DNA of 64,000 nucleotides from Tamarix chinensis (Eukaryota > Streptophyta > Magnoliopsida > Caryophyllales > Tamaricaceae). The translations under genes were made by a program, and so were the position numbers. The stretch spans positions 67,571,745 to 67,635,744 of the forward strand of contig CM060175.1 in assembly GCA_030549775.1 (NCBI GenBank). The letters are read 5' to 3'. The notes beneath the pieces were generated by a model. That model was not told where the DNA came from and ran no database searches. It was given only the letters and a program-made list of their open reading frames with translations. Shown in pieces: positions 36,663 through 48,240 of this stretch; positions within the stretch are counted from its first letter, which is position 1; every line of letters starts with the position of its first letter.

Positions 36663-37085
36663 GATACCACAAGTTGGTATCAAAGCTGGTTCCGATAACC
36701 ACGCTTTTGTTCGAAATTTTTTAATTTAACCAAGTGTTCCTTGTTTTAAAACATTTATGCTCAGAGTTGGTTTCAAAAATCATTTTGTATTTCAAATGTT
36801 TAGCTTATACCACAAGTTGGTATCAGAGCGGTTGATCCTTTCGGACACGCTCTTTTGTTTTTTTAGAATGTTTTAAGATGATACAACAATTTGGTATCAG
36901 AGCAGTTAATCCTTTCGGTCACACTCTTTCGTTTTAAAATGTTTTAAGTTGATACCACAAGTTGGTATCGAAGCTTGTTTTGACCACGCTCTTTCGTTTT
37001 TAAAATTTTTAAGTTGATACCACAAGTTGGTGTCAAAATAGTTGATCTTTTTGATCATGCCTATTTTGAAATTTAAAACTATTTT
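36663..37085 (+). repeat. Tandem array of primer-binding-site-like units
   Basis: Five units start GATACCACAAGTTGGTATCA or close variants at 36663, 36807, 36880, 36951 and 37016, the last four spaced 65-73 bp. The second and third contain the exact 12-mer TGGTATCAGAGC (36818-36829 and 36892-36903), the initiator-methionine tRNA primer site. Each unit continues with a TTCGG-CACGCTCTTTCG-TTTTAA pattern. The junction after LTR C (CTACAAGTTGGTAT) resembles the unit start, so this is probably leader DNA of the same large-LTR family. Confidence 0.75.
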
Positions 37086-37520
37086 ACAAAATTCTTAATG
37101 GGGTTTAAAGTATGTTTCAACCTCCTTCCGTTATTAAGCTTTTTAAGCTAATACTATAAGAAGTATCATTTCAAAATGAATTTGGATTAAAAAGTTTTCC
37201 TTGATTTCAAATCATTTTTGAACTAAAAAGGATTTATTTATTTACTTTAAAACATTTTCATTTCGGCCACAGTGAGAAGCGAATGGTAGAATTTTAATTA
37301 AGTTTATTCTTAAGGTGGTAGTTTTTATAAGTATTATTTTTTGTATGGTGTCCCTATTTTCGTTGATTTAAGTTTTATTTAGTAAGTTTATTCCTAAGAG
37401 GGTAGTTTTTATCAGTATTATTTTTCGTAGGGTATCCCTATCTGCTTAGAACCTTTCAACCCTAACCCTAGTAGCTGTAGGAGACTTCGGGGGCGAAGTC
37501 TGTTTTTAAAGGGATAGTGA
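37086..37520 (+). other. Non-coding internal remnant before LTR C
   Basis: A duplicated block of about 80 bp (37306-37365 and 37388-37445) shares GGTAGTTTTTAT-AGTATTATTTTT and GTATGGTGTCCC-like words. A purine run AAAGGGATAGTGA ends exactly at the TG of LTR C and may be its polypurine tract. If so, C is a 3' LTR with respect to this side. Confidence 0.5.
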
Positions 37521-38573
37521 TGAAATGCCCCAAAAATTTCTAATTTCAAAATTATATTTAAATAAGATTTTATTATAAAAATTAATTAAATAAATTATTT
37601 TTTATTAAAGTAAAATAAAATTTATTTGGGCAAATCAAGAGAAATCTTATGAATATTTTAATTAGGGTGAAATTTGGGTATTTTAGCTAATTAAGGATTT
37701 TATTTTGGAAATTAATAAAATAAATTATGTTATTTAAAGGAAGAAGGATAAAATAGTTGTAAATTAATATCAATTTTATAAATAATTTAATTATAGAAAA
37801 TTAAAGTGATTTGCTAATTAAAATGGAATTTTTGGAAAATATTTTAAAAATCCTAATTTAGCCTAAAAAGGGATTTAAATATTATTTTATTTAAATATTA
37901 TTATTTTTAAATATATCAAATATTTTAAATAATTCAAATACCCAATATTATTTTTTTTCTTTTTTCCCTTCTTCTTTTCCCTTTTCTTCTTTCTTTTTCT
38001 TTCTTTCTTCTTTTCTTTTTCTTTTTCCTCCCCTTTTCCCCATTTGGGTTGCCTCTCCCGCGGCCCACTTCTCCCTTTTCCTTTCCTTCGGCCCAACCCA
38101 GCCCGCGCTGCGTACCCTTCTTCCGCCCTTTTCTGCGCGGCGTTCCATTCCTCATTTCCTTGGAACGCAGCGTTTCATTTAAATCAGACCTGCGTCGCCG
38201 AACCGCCCAGTCTCCCCTCTTTTCTTTCTTTCTTTCTTTCCTGGACCGCCGGTCCAGCCCCCCTTCTTCTTCCCCCAGCCTTCGCACCAGCCCGACGCCA
38301 CTGACCTGCAACAACGCTGTCGGTGCCTGGTTTTTCGCCGGCGATCTTGCCCGATTTGATCGGCCTTTTCCTCCCTTTCTTTTCCCCTCGTCTCGGAAGC
38401 CTCATAAACCCTATCAACTCTCCCTTTTATTGCGTGATACTCTCTCTCTCTCTCCTGCGCAACCCTTTCCCCTGTTTTGATTTTCGCCAGCCAAACAACG
38501 CCGCCGGTGACCCTAACCCTACTTTCCTTACACCCCAACCGACCAAAAAAACCCTAAACTCCCTTATAAAACC

Positions 38574-38581
38574 TATAAATA
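38574..38581 (+). promoter_or_regulatory. TATA box of LTR C
   Basis: TATAAATA, followed by CCAACCCAGAA about 40 bp downstream. Confidence 0.55.
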
Positions 38582-39294
38582 CCCTCGGTTTGAGCTCTGT
38601 GTTGAGCCTTTGGTCTCCAACCCAGAATATTTCCCTTTTCGCCGCCGCCCCTTTAGACGTCTCTTCCGCCGCCTCCGGCCAACTTCGTCGCCTTTTCTAG
38701 CTACGCGTGCATTCCTTGCACCTCCCTCTAGCTAACCAAACCATTCATCACCCTCGATTATTTCTGCATAATCCTCCCCGACTGTGCGAACTTCCCTTCT
38801 CGACCAACCTGTTTTCCAGCCCCCACCACCCTTTGCGCCGCCCTTAGCCACCTCTTCCGCCATTTATGCCTCTTCTTTCACCTCCAAAATCTTTTGCAGA
38901 CCCTCCTCTATCTCCCCATACCTTTATTTTCCTCTTCCTCCCTCTCCTCCTCTCTTTCTCTCCTTCTCCTCCATTCGGCCACCACCGCCGCCGCCGTGCG
39001 CCGCCACCTTTGGCTGCGCCACCACCCTCATTTTGTCCCTCTCCTTTTGAGCAACCCTAAACACCCAAACTCCCACCTTAATTCTCCTTAGTTTTTTCCT
39101 AGCATGCAACTTTTCCTCTTTTCTTCCCGCCGCCGTGAACCACCGCCGGTGCCACCTATCCCCACCAATCTATGGTTGAACCCTAGACCCTCTCAGCTAT
39201 TTTACCTATTTTTATAACCCTTAAATTATTTTATTTCAATTATTTGCATATAAATACTATTATTATTATTCTTAATATTTATATTTTTAATATG

Positions 39295-39334
<40 letters not shown>

Positions 39335-39837
39335 TTATTATTATTTATGTTAAGGGCTTAAGCCTATTGTATTTTAATTCGATTTTATTATTATTCTTCT
39401 TATTATTTCTATTTTTACTATTATTAATATTAAAATGTTATAAGTATAATTATTATTATTATTTCCTATTTCGAATTTCCATTATTCTTATTCCATTATT
39501 ATTAATACAAATATTTTAACATTAGTTTTGCTATTAATGTTGTTGTTGTTGTTGTTGTTGTTATTATTATTATTATTAATTCATCACTATTAATATTACT
39601 AAATTTGGTTATTTAATTTACTAATATTATTATTAGTAGTAGTATTTTAGTAAAAGGGATGAAGCCCTTATTTTACTATGTTTTTGAGTAATGTCCTTCT
39701 TATTATCATTGTTACTGTTTTTATTAACCTAGTCTTATATTTTAATATTTTATCAAAAGCCTAGTCTTATATTAAGTTAGTTATTAATAGTATTTTTGAT
39801 AGGAGGGAGTCTAATTTTAGCTTTTCTCTCATAATAG

Positions 39838-39899
39838 GTAAAACCAGTCAAAGCCCTAAGGAAGCATAGGAGTGTGCTCCAAGACCAGTGTCGTTTTAG
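39838..39899 (+). promoter_or_regulatory. Conserved 62-nt splice-bounded cassette, LTR C
   Basis: It is preceded by CTTTTCTCTCATAATAG and ends TTTTAG|GTAAGG, 62 nt. The core is AGGAGTGTGCTCCAAG. Sequence has diverged from A and B, but length and boundaries are kept. The candidate upstream donor is ATG|GTTGAA at 39175. Confidence 0.55.
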
Positions 39900-40239
39900 G
39901 TAAGGGTTTACTAAGGCCATTATGTGCTTATATGCATTATGCGCTTCATATGCTATGCATTCTATGTTTATGATTATTAATTATGTCGTATATGGTATGA
40001 CGTGGAGTTGAAGTATGTTTTTGTATGGCATGTGTATTATTTATGTATGACGATATGTGTTGTGACCCTGTAAGACATTGATGAGAGGATGTCGATGTGG
40101 TTTGTGTGGGGGAAATGATGAAAAAGGAGGATGGAGAAAGAAGTTGACCAAGAGATGTGAGTTGACCTAAGTATTTGAATAATTTATGAGTGGAAGAATA
40201 AAATGGGAAATGTAGGGTTTCGTGTGAGAGAGTACAATT

Positions 40240-40480
40240 TATGGTTTGGTTGGGAGAATCTAATTTATGATGTTATTTGGGAGAATGTAATTTATGATAT
40301 TATGTGGGAGAATCTAATTTATGATTTGATTGGGAGAATCTAATTTATGATTTGTTTGGGGGAATCCAATTTATGGTTGTGTTTGGGAGATTCTAATTTA
40401 TGATTTTATGTGGGAGAATCTAACTTATGGTCTTGTATGGGAAAATCTAATTTGTGGTTACGAATGGGAGAATCTAATAA
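40240..40480 (+). repeat. Minisatellite GGGAGAATCTAATTTATGAT in LTR C
   Basis: About eight units of roughly 30 bp, followed by a second set built on ATTTAGGGTTTG-ATGG words to about 40720. Confidence 0.85.
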
Positions 40481-41104
40481 ATTGTAAGGTAAGGACGAAT
40501 CTTTGGGTTTTATATGGTTTGAATTTAGGGTTTGGTATGGGTGAATCTTTGGTTTTGTGTGGATCGAATTTAGGGTTTTGTATGACAGAATCATGGTTTG
40601 TATGGTGGTATTTATAGTTATATGGTGGTATTAGGGTTTACATGGTGGCATTGATGGTTGTATGGTGGTATTAGGGTTTGCATGGTTGAATTTAGGGTTT
40701 CACGTGGAATTTTAGGATTTGCATGAAAAAGGTTCGAAGGTTTGCATGGGGAGATTAATGTCTGCATGGGTATGAAATTTACGTGTGGAAAGTTAATTTG
40801 GGATGTAAGGAAGGTAATGTAAGTGTTATTTGGGTGTTTGAGCACTTTGGATGAAAAATAGCATGTGGAGCAAATTAAGGGTACGGAGGAGACTGAATTA
40901 GGGTTTGGAATGATTAACTATGGGTTGTTGTGGTTAATTAGGGTTTGGTGTGGCTGATTAGGGTTTTTGTATTATCATATGTATGTGGTGATTAAAGTGT
41001 AAGTATGATGATGAATATGGAATTTATGGTTTATGAATCGTGCATGTCCATGGTGAAAGCCTTTGAATAAGATACTTAAGACACTAATCATTTAAAGTGG
41101 AAGA

Positions 41105-41465
41105 TTATTGAGCCGGGTCCAGACCAATCCACCGGTCAGAAATAGTGGTTAGGACATGATGTCCTATGTGTAATCGATCCACCGGTAATAATAGTGGTCA
41201 GGCTTTGTACCCGTGCATTTCCGGCCCACCGACAATAATAGTGGGGTGACTCGAGCTCAATAAAAACAAACCAGAGTTACAAATGCTTAAAAGATACTAA
41301 TTAATTACAGTGGAACACCATGTGAGTAGGAACCAGACCGATCCACCGGTCAGGAATAGTGGTGTGGACTTTGTCCCGCAAGTGACTGATCCACCGGCGA
41401 ATAATAGTGGTGTGGACTTTGTCCCACAGGTGACCGGCCCACCGGCAATAATAGTGGGGTGTTCT
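41105..41465 (+). repeat. TAATAGTGG tandem repeats, LTR C
   Basis: Six units of GATCCACCGG-AATAATAGTGG with GTGGACTTTGTCCC between the later ones. The repeat makes an apparent 71-aa frame with VDFVPQVTDPPANNSG repeated, which I regard as a by-product. Confidence 0.8.
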
Positions 41466-42011
41466 TGTACTTACATGGATTTGATAAAAAAGTATGGTGT
41501 GAATCGACTTCTGATAAGAGATTAATTAAGTAATTGAATTGGGTTATAAATGGGCCTTTATGTATCTACATGAATGATTGTTCGTTACTATGTTATCATG
41601 TTGGCTTTTATATTCTTTTATCCTTATGCATGGTTTATGTGCTTATGTGCTGGCCTTAGTGCTCGGTTACCGTACTCAGTACGTAGCGTACTAATCACCC
41701 GTTTCATGGGTGCTGCTCATTCCCACGAGTAGTATGCCCTTCTGACTTTGTGTAGGTGGGCGAGACATCAGTCGGGGCTGAGTGTTAAGCATGTTTGACT
41801 CGAAGTTCAAGAGAGTTGTGGCCATATTTTAGCCCTTATGTGATTTTATTTCCTTTTGTTAATCTTTTATCGGTTGTAAGCTATTTCTCTTTTTAATTTG
41901 AATAATAATTCTTTATGCGTACTCTGAATTTTGTTTTACAACCGTTTAATGCTTATTTGGAATTTGGATTGTATTGATTTATAATTGATTATTTCTTTTC
42001 TTTAGCCTTAG

Positions 42012-42057
42012 CACTTGGTACTGGAACGGTCGGAGAGAACCGGTTCGGTACTAAGTG
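42012..42057. repeat. 3'-terminal inverted repeat, LTR C
   Basis: CACTTGGTACTGGAACGG faces GAACCGGTTCGGTACTAAGTG, about 90 bp before the LTR end. Confidence 0.65.
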
Positions 42058-42248
42058 TGGTGGTAATATTCCCAGAATTAACGGGTTTTAAGTATTTCTA
42101 TGGTAATTACTTCCACAAAAAAAAAGTAGTGAATTTTGGGGTGCTACAAGTTGGTATTGTAATACCCCAAAATTCACTACTTTTTTTAAAGCGGAAGTAA
42201 TTAAAATACTTAATTTAAAACCCGTGAATTCTGGAGATGTTACTGCCA

Positions 42249-42294
42249 CACTTAGTACCAAACCGGTTCTCTCCGACCGTTTCAGTACCAAGTG
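42249..42294. repeat. 3'-terminal inverted repeat, LTR D
   Basis: CACTTAGTACCAAACCGG faces CCGTTTCAGTACCAAGTG, the reversed counterpart of the one in C. Confidence 0.65.
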
Positions 42295-42824
42295 CTAAGG
42301 CTAAGAAAAGATTTACATTAAACTCAAACCAACAGTTCATAAAAGAACTCGAAAGATCATTCATTAAAAATCAGAGTACGCATAAAGAATTATTATTCAA
42401 ATTAAAAAGAGAAATAGGTTACAATTGATAAAGATTAACAAAAGGAAATAGAATCACATAAAGATTGAAATATGGCCACGACGCTCTCAAACTTGAGCCA
42501 AAACATGCTCAACACACAGCCCCGACTGATGTCTTGCCCACCTGCACAAGTCAGAAGGGCACACTACTCGTGGGAATGAGCAGCACCCATGAAACAGGTG
42601 ATTAGTACGCTACGTACTGAGTAAGGTAACTGAATACTAAGGCCAACACATAAACACATAAATCATGTAGGACATAAAAGAGCATAATCATAAATGCATA
42701 TGATCAACCAGGTAAAAGTACAAAGGCCCAATTATAGTCTGGATTAATTTTTAAATTAGTCTCTGATCAGAACTCATTTCACACCATACTTTTTATCAAG
42801 TCCATGTGAGCACAGGAACACCCC

Positions 42825-43110
42825 ACTATTATTGTCAGTGGGCCAGTCACTTGCGGGACAAAGTCCACACCACTATTCCTGAACGGTGGATCGGTCTAGT
42901 TCCTGTTCACATGGTGTTCCACTATAAGTAATTAGTATCTTTTAAACATTTGTAACTCTGGTTTGTTTTTATTGAGCTCGAGTCACCCCACTATTATTGC
43001 CGGTGGGCCGGAAATGCACGGGTACAAAGCCTGACCACTATTATTACAGGTGGATCGGTTACACATAGGACATCATGTCCTAACCACTATTTCTGACCGG
43101 TGGATCGGTC
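42825..43110 (-). repeat. TAATAGTGG tandem repeats, LTR D
   Basis: Reverse-oriented CCACTATTATT-CCGGTGGATCGGTC units. There are fewer than in C. Confidence 0.75.
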
Positions 43111-43849
43111 TGGACCTGGCTCAATAATCTTCCACTTTAAATGATTGGTGTCTTAAGTATCTTATTTAAAGGCTTTCACCATGGACATGCACGAATCATA
43201 AATCATAAATTCCATATTCATCATCATACTTACACTCTAATCACCACATACATATGATAACACAAAAAACCCTAATCAGCCACACCAAACCCTAATTAAC
43301 CACAACAACCCATAGTTAATCATTCCAAACCCTATTTCAGTCTCCTCCATACCCTTAATTTGCTCCACGTGCTATTTTTCATCCCAAGTGCTCAAACACC
43401 CAAACAACACTTACATTACCTTCCTTACATCCCAAATTAACTTTCCACACGTAAATTTCATACCCATGCAGACATTAATCTCCCCATGCAAACCTTCAAA
43501 CCATTTTCATACAAACCCTAAAATTCCACGTGAAACCCTAAATTCAACCATGCAAACCCTAATACCGCCATTCAACCATCAATGCCACCATATAAACCCT
43601 GATACCACCATACAACTATAAATACCACCATACAAACCATGATTCTGCCATACAAAACCCTAAATTCAATCCACACAAAACCAAGGATTCACCCATGCCA
43701 AACCTAAATTCAAACCATATAAAACCCAAAGATTTGTCCATACCAAACCCTAAATTCAATCCATACCAACCAAATATTCATCCTTACCAAACCCTAGATT
43801 CAAATCACATAAAACCGAAGATTCATCCTTACCTTACCATTGATTAGAT

Positions 43850-44180
43850 TCTCCCATTCATAACCACAAATTAGATTTTCCCATATAAGACTATAAGTTA
43901 GATTCTCCCACATAAAATCATAAATTAGAATCTCCCAAGCAGAACCATAAATTGGATTCCCCCAAACAAATCATGAATTAGATTCTCCCAATCAAATCAT
44001 AAATTAAATTCTCCCAAATAAACCATAAATTTAAATTTCCCATATAACATCATAAATTAGATTCTCCCAATTAACTTCATAAATTAGATTCTCCCAAACA
44101 CACCATAAATTCGATTCTCCCATATAAAACCATATATTATACTCTCCGCATAAAATTATAAATTATGTTCTTCCACATAA
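43850..44180 (-). repeat. Minisatellite ATAAATTAGATTCTCCCA in LTR D
   Basis: About ten units of roughly 30 bp, the reverse of the array in LTR C at 40240-40480. Confidence 0.85.
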
Positions 44181-44488
44181 AACAAAACATTAGATTATTC
44201 CTTATAAAACCATAAAATTAGGTCAACTCACTTCCCTTAGTCAACTTCTTTCTCCATCCTCCTTTTTCATCCTTTATCCCACACAAACCACATCAACATC
44301 CTCACATGCATGTCTTACAGGGTCACAACACATATCATCATACATAAATAATACACATGCCATACAAAAACATTCTTCAACTCCATATCATACCATATAC
44401 GACATAATTAATAATCATAAACATAGAATGCATAGCATATGAAGCACATAATGCATATAAGCACATAATGGCCTTAGTAAACCCTTAC

Positions 44489-44550
44489 CTGAAACGACAT
44501 CGGTTTTGGTGCACGCTCCTATTCCACTTGAGGGATTTGATTGGGTTCAC
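44489..44550 (-). promoter_or_regulatory. Conserved 62-nt splice-bounded cassette, LTR D
   Basis: On the minus strand it is preceded by TATATAAAAG and ends TTTCAG|GTAAGG, 62 nt. The core is AGGAGCGTGCACCAA. The candidate upstream donor is AAG|GTGAAA at 45376-45375. The acceptor side is less pyrimidine-rich than in the other copies. Confidence 0.5.
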
Positions 44551-44748
44551 CTTTTATATAAAATTATACTAGAATTAGGCTCCCTTATAAAATTTTATTA
44601 TTCTCTAACTTATTCTAAGATTTAGTTTTTAATTAAAATAATGTTACATAATAATTAACTATACAAAATATTACTTGAAAATACAACTAAATTACTATTT
44701 CCATTCGAAAAGGGGTGGTGATATAAGGGTTTCTACCATTCACCCAAA

Positions 44749-44787
<39 letters not shown>

Positions 44788-45562
44788 GTAAAATATTATT
44801 AATAATACTCTTATTAGTAGAATATTAATATTAATAATAATATAAATCTTAAAATTAAAAGTGGATTTCGCAACCACCCCATTTAATACTAATAGTATTA
44901 AAAATGGTAATAATAGTAGTAATTATATATATATATATATACATACTTATAATATAAAAGGAAATAGTGCTAAAATGATATTATATTAGTAATAATGTTA
45001 AAAATGCTAATAATAGTAATAAAAGGCAAAAGTTGCGATGCTTAATTAAAATTTTAGGTTTCTACCCCTCCTGAAATAATTATAATATTAAATAATTAAT
45101 TACACTAATAATAATAATATTAATTATATTATTAATAATAATAGTAAACATGTAATAATTCTATTAAATAACTAAAATTCGAGAATAATAGTTTTCTAAC
45201 TCAAGAATACTCCCAAACCTATAAAGAAGATTTAACCATTAAATTACAGTTGATAACAATAATAATAATAATAATTATTATAATAATTAGAATCAAATTA
45301 ACATTAAAAATTAGGATAAAATCATAATAATCCTTAATAATTCGAAAGTAAGTATTTAAAAGGTCTAGGGTTTCACCTTGAGTTGGAGGGTATGGGTGGC
45401 ACCGGCGGTGGTTCCCGGAGGTGGCCAGAAAATGGATCTAAGAGGGGTAAAAAGAAGAAAAAGAGGTGAGAGGGAATGAGAAAAATAAAATAAGTCTATG
45501 GGTCGGTGTAGGAGACTTAGCAGGATTTATTTGTTGGCTTAGAAGGTGGTAAAAGCGGCAGA

Positions 45563-45744
45563 TAGGGATGGCAATGGGTCTCGGACCCGACCCAGACCCG
45601 CTAGACCCGCCTCATTTTTAGCGGGTCTGGGTCCATAATTTTTGGACCCGACGGGTCTGGATCGGGTCTGGGTCCACATATACTTTAAAGGGTCTGGGTC
45701 TGGGTCCAGTTCTAGATCCAGACCCGACCCGCCATACCCGTTTA

Positions 45745-45785
<41 letters not shown>

Positions 45786-46740
45786 CATGTATGTATACAT
45801 ATATAAATACATACTAATATTATGTTTGTCATTATTGTTTTAATCTTATATAAGATCCTTATTCATTTTTTTTAATTTTATTTTTGTATACTTACTTTAT
45901 AAACAATATGTATAATATTATATTCTAAAAGCTAGGGATATAAACGGGGCGGATTATACCCGAAATCCGACGGATTTTGCCCAACGGATATAGATAAACG
46001 GATATGGATGATGGAAAAAAAATACCCGTCGGGTTCGAGTATGGATACGGGTATGAGATATCCATACCCGTACCCGTAACCATACCCGCATCCATATTTG
46101 TACCCGTTTACCCGATATATAATTATCTTTTTACCCTTAATTTTAAAATAATTATAGTATAAATTAAAGTTAGAATTATCATTTAGCTTAACTCTAAATG
46201 GGTTTATCTGTCGGGTGATAGATTTATCCATCGAATAATATCCATTAACGGGTAAACGGATAATCCGTCGACTAACGAATATCCAATAGATACGGATATG
46301 GATATGTTAGAGGATATGGATTCGGGTACGGGTACGGATTTGGATACAGATTTTATTATCGATACAGATATGGGTATACCCGCCCCAAACCCGAGCCATT
46401 TACATCTCTACTAAAAGTATTAAAACACCATTTGAAAAGTTAATATAACTATTTTAATATATTTATTTTTTCACTTAGATATTTTTTTTAACAAAAAAAT
46501 ACATATTAAGTTATATAAAATATAAATGTATTTGTATTAGCATAGATTATTAATTATTTTAAAAAAAAATAACCGGACCCATTTAGGACCCGTTTACCCG
46601 CTAGATCCGATGGATCTGGATCTGGGTCTGAACTTTTAAGACCCGACGGGTCTGGGTCGGGTCTGGGTCTAGGTAATATAAACGGGTTCGGGTCTGGATA
46701 TGGCTGGACCCGGTCCAGACCCGACCCATTGCCATCTCTA
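45563..46740. mobile_element. hAT-type element with perfect 8-bp TSD
   Basis: Ends TAGGGATGGCAATGGGTC and (reverse complement of the right end) TAGAGATGGCAATGGGTC. GCGGCAGA flanks it exactly at 45555-45562 and 46741-46748. The subterminal parts are repeats of GGGTCTGGGTC and ACCCGACCC. A GT microsatellite lies at about 45752-45782. It encodes no transposase. Without the inner element it is about 0.69 kb. Termini and TSD length indicate hAT. Confidence 0.85.
45933..46410. mobile_element. Inner hAT-type MITE nested in the previous one
   Basis: Ends TAGGGATATAAACGG and (reverse complement) TAGAGATGTAAATGG. Flanks CTAAAAGC and CTAAAAGT agree at 7 of 8. The 478-bp interior is full of GGGTACGGGTA and ACCCGTACCCG words. 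It is distinct in sequence from the outer element. Confidence 0.8.
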
Positions 46741-47021
46741 GCGGCAGATGTGGTGGTGGATGGTGGTTTAATGTTTCGGGGTGGAATTTTCTGGTGAGAG
46801 GACTAGCCAACTTTGCACGATTATGGAGGCTTGTACAAGGTGAATTGAAGGTTGTAGATGGTTTAGTTAATTAGAGGGTGTTGCATGGAAGAGATTAAGA
46901 TGGAGAAGAGGCGTCGAGGTTAGCTAACGGCGGAGAATGAGGTGTCTAAAGGGGCGGTGGCGGGCGGTTTTCACTTAGGGTTTCGAGAAAAAAGAAGCTT
47001 AAAAAACGTCCACAATTAAGC

Positions 47022-47029
47022 TATTTATA
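47022..47029 (-). promoter_or_regulatory. TATA box of LTR D
   Basis: TATAAATA on the minus strand, at the equivalent place in the reversed copy. Confidence 0.5.
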
Positions 47030-48021
47030 GAGTTTAGATGGTTTAATAGGGTTTTGGAGGTCGGCAGGATATTATTGGATGCTAGGGTTTGCGTGGCCGA
47101 TGGCAGAAATCGGTCGTCGATCATTTTGGTTGGGATTGAAGCTTCGAGAAGCAATAGAGAGGGAACGAGTGATAGTTGAGGGTGAATCAGCCGGTCAGAG
47201 TCCTCGTAGCCGGCGTCGCCATTTTCGGGGGCGGGAGTTGCAGCAGCGTTGATGGAGGAGAGGGAAGGAAGAAGGAAGAAGGAAGAAGGAGGGGTTGAAC
47301 CGGTCGGCAGGGAAAGAAAAGAAAAGGAGGAGAAACGGGTGATCGGCGCGATGGGCTGAGGTTCTTAAACCAAACGACGAGTTTCAACGGAAACATAAGT
47401 GAAACACGGCGCGGAGAAGGACGGGCGAAGGGTGCACGGCGCGGGCTGGGTCGAAGGGGAAGAAGAGGAAGACTGGGCTGCGGGCAGGCCCAGTCGGAGG
47501 GAAAAGGGAAGGGAAAAGAAAAAGAAGAAAAGAAAGAAAAAGAGAGAAAAAGGAAGAAGGGAAAAGGAAAAAGGGAAAAATAAAAATAGGAGGGTTGGGT
47601 TAAATAAATAAATTAAAATATTTGGGATAGCTAAAAATTATAATAGTTAAATAAAATAATAAGTAAATCCCTTTTTAGGCTAAATTATAATTTTTAAAAG
47701 GTTTTCCATAAATTTCATTTTAATTAACAAATCACTCTAATTTTCTTCAATTAAATTATTTATAAAATTAATATTAATTTGAAACTATTTTCTCCTTCTT
47801 GTTTTAAATAAAAAAAATTATTTAATTAATTTTTAAAATAAAATCCTTAATTAGTTAAATATACCCAAATTTTTCCTAATTAAAATACTTATAAATTCCT
47901 TCTTGATTTGTCCTAATTAATTATACTTTTATTTTAATAAAAATAATTTATTTACATAATTTTTTTAATAAAATCTTATTTAAATATAATTTATAAAATT
48001 AGAAATTTTCGGGGCATTTCA

Positions 48022-48240
48022 CTTTGTTCTTCACCATAAACCTAGAGGTGGAGCTCAAACATGAGAATCCAACGACTATAGAAGACTAATCTTATTTCCC
48101 CTCTCCCTCAAGACCTATAGGAAGGGCATCGATAAGTTCATCTTGAGGAAGTTATTCCTTGGATAGGGGGAAGTCCTAGATCCCTTTATTCTTAGGAAAC
48201 TAAGGAAAAACTGACCATAAATATTTGTGTTTGTTAGATT
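48022..48240. other. Short unassigned flank between LTR D and a copia relic
   Basis: No feature recognised. It does not repeat the 5 bp before LTR D, so D has no visible target duplication. Confidence 0.5.

Larger units (their letters stand above)
37521..42148 (+). mobile_element. Large-family LTR C, 4628 bp
   Basis: It starts TGAAATGCCCC and ends GGGGTGCTACA. Modules in order: pyrimidine-rich block (37960-39200), TATAAATA (38574), ATT-rich block (39240-39660), 62-nt cassette (39838-39899), two minisatellites (40240-40720), TAATAGTGG repeats (41105-41465), inverted repeat (42012-42057). It is followed by AGTTGGTAT, the start of a primer-binding site, as expected after a 5' LTR. The minisatellites are shared only with D, so C and D form a subgroup apart from A and B. 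Apparent frames of up to 143 aa on both strands at 37.9-39.1 kb are composition artefacts. Confidence 0.85.
42158..48021 (-). mobile_element. Large-family LTR D, minus orientation
   Basis: On the plus strand it starts TGTAATACCCC and ends GGCATTTCA, the reverse of TGAAATGCC...GGGGTATTACA. Without the hAT insertion and its extra 8 bp it is about 4678 bp. All modules of C are present in reverse, including minisatellites (43850-44180), cassette (44489-44550), AAT block (about 44750-45300) and purine-rich block (47220-47600). It faces C tail to tail across 9 bp (AGTTGGTAT). Confidence 0.85.

Noticed and set aside
37467..37480. Telomere-like CCCTAACCCTA word
   Set aside because: Only about two units, with no array.
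37934..39109. Overlapping frames of 60-143 aa on both strands rich in Pro/Ser or Arg/Lys/Gly
   Set aside because: They come from the pyrimidine-rich module of LTR C. The same type appears in A, B and D without a shared protein sequence.
41310..41525. 71-aa frame with a repeated VDFVPQV motif
   Set aside because: It is produced by the TAATAGTGG tandem repeats. The equivalent regions of A, B and D do not keep the frame.
45752..45782. GT repeat frame giving a poly-His/Thr peptide
   Set aside because: It is a dinucleotide microsatellite within the hAT-type element.
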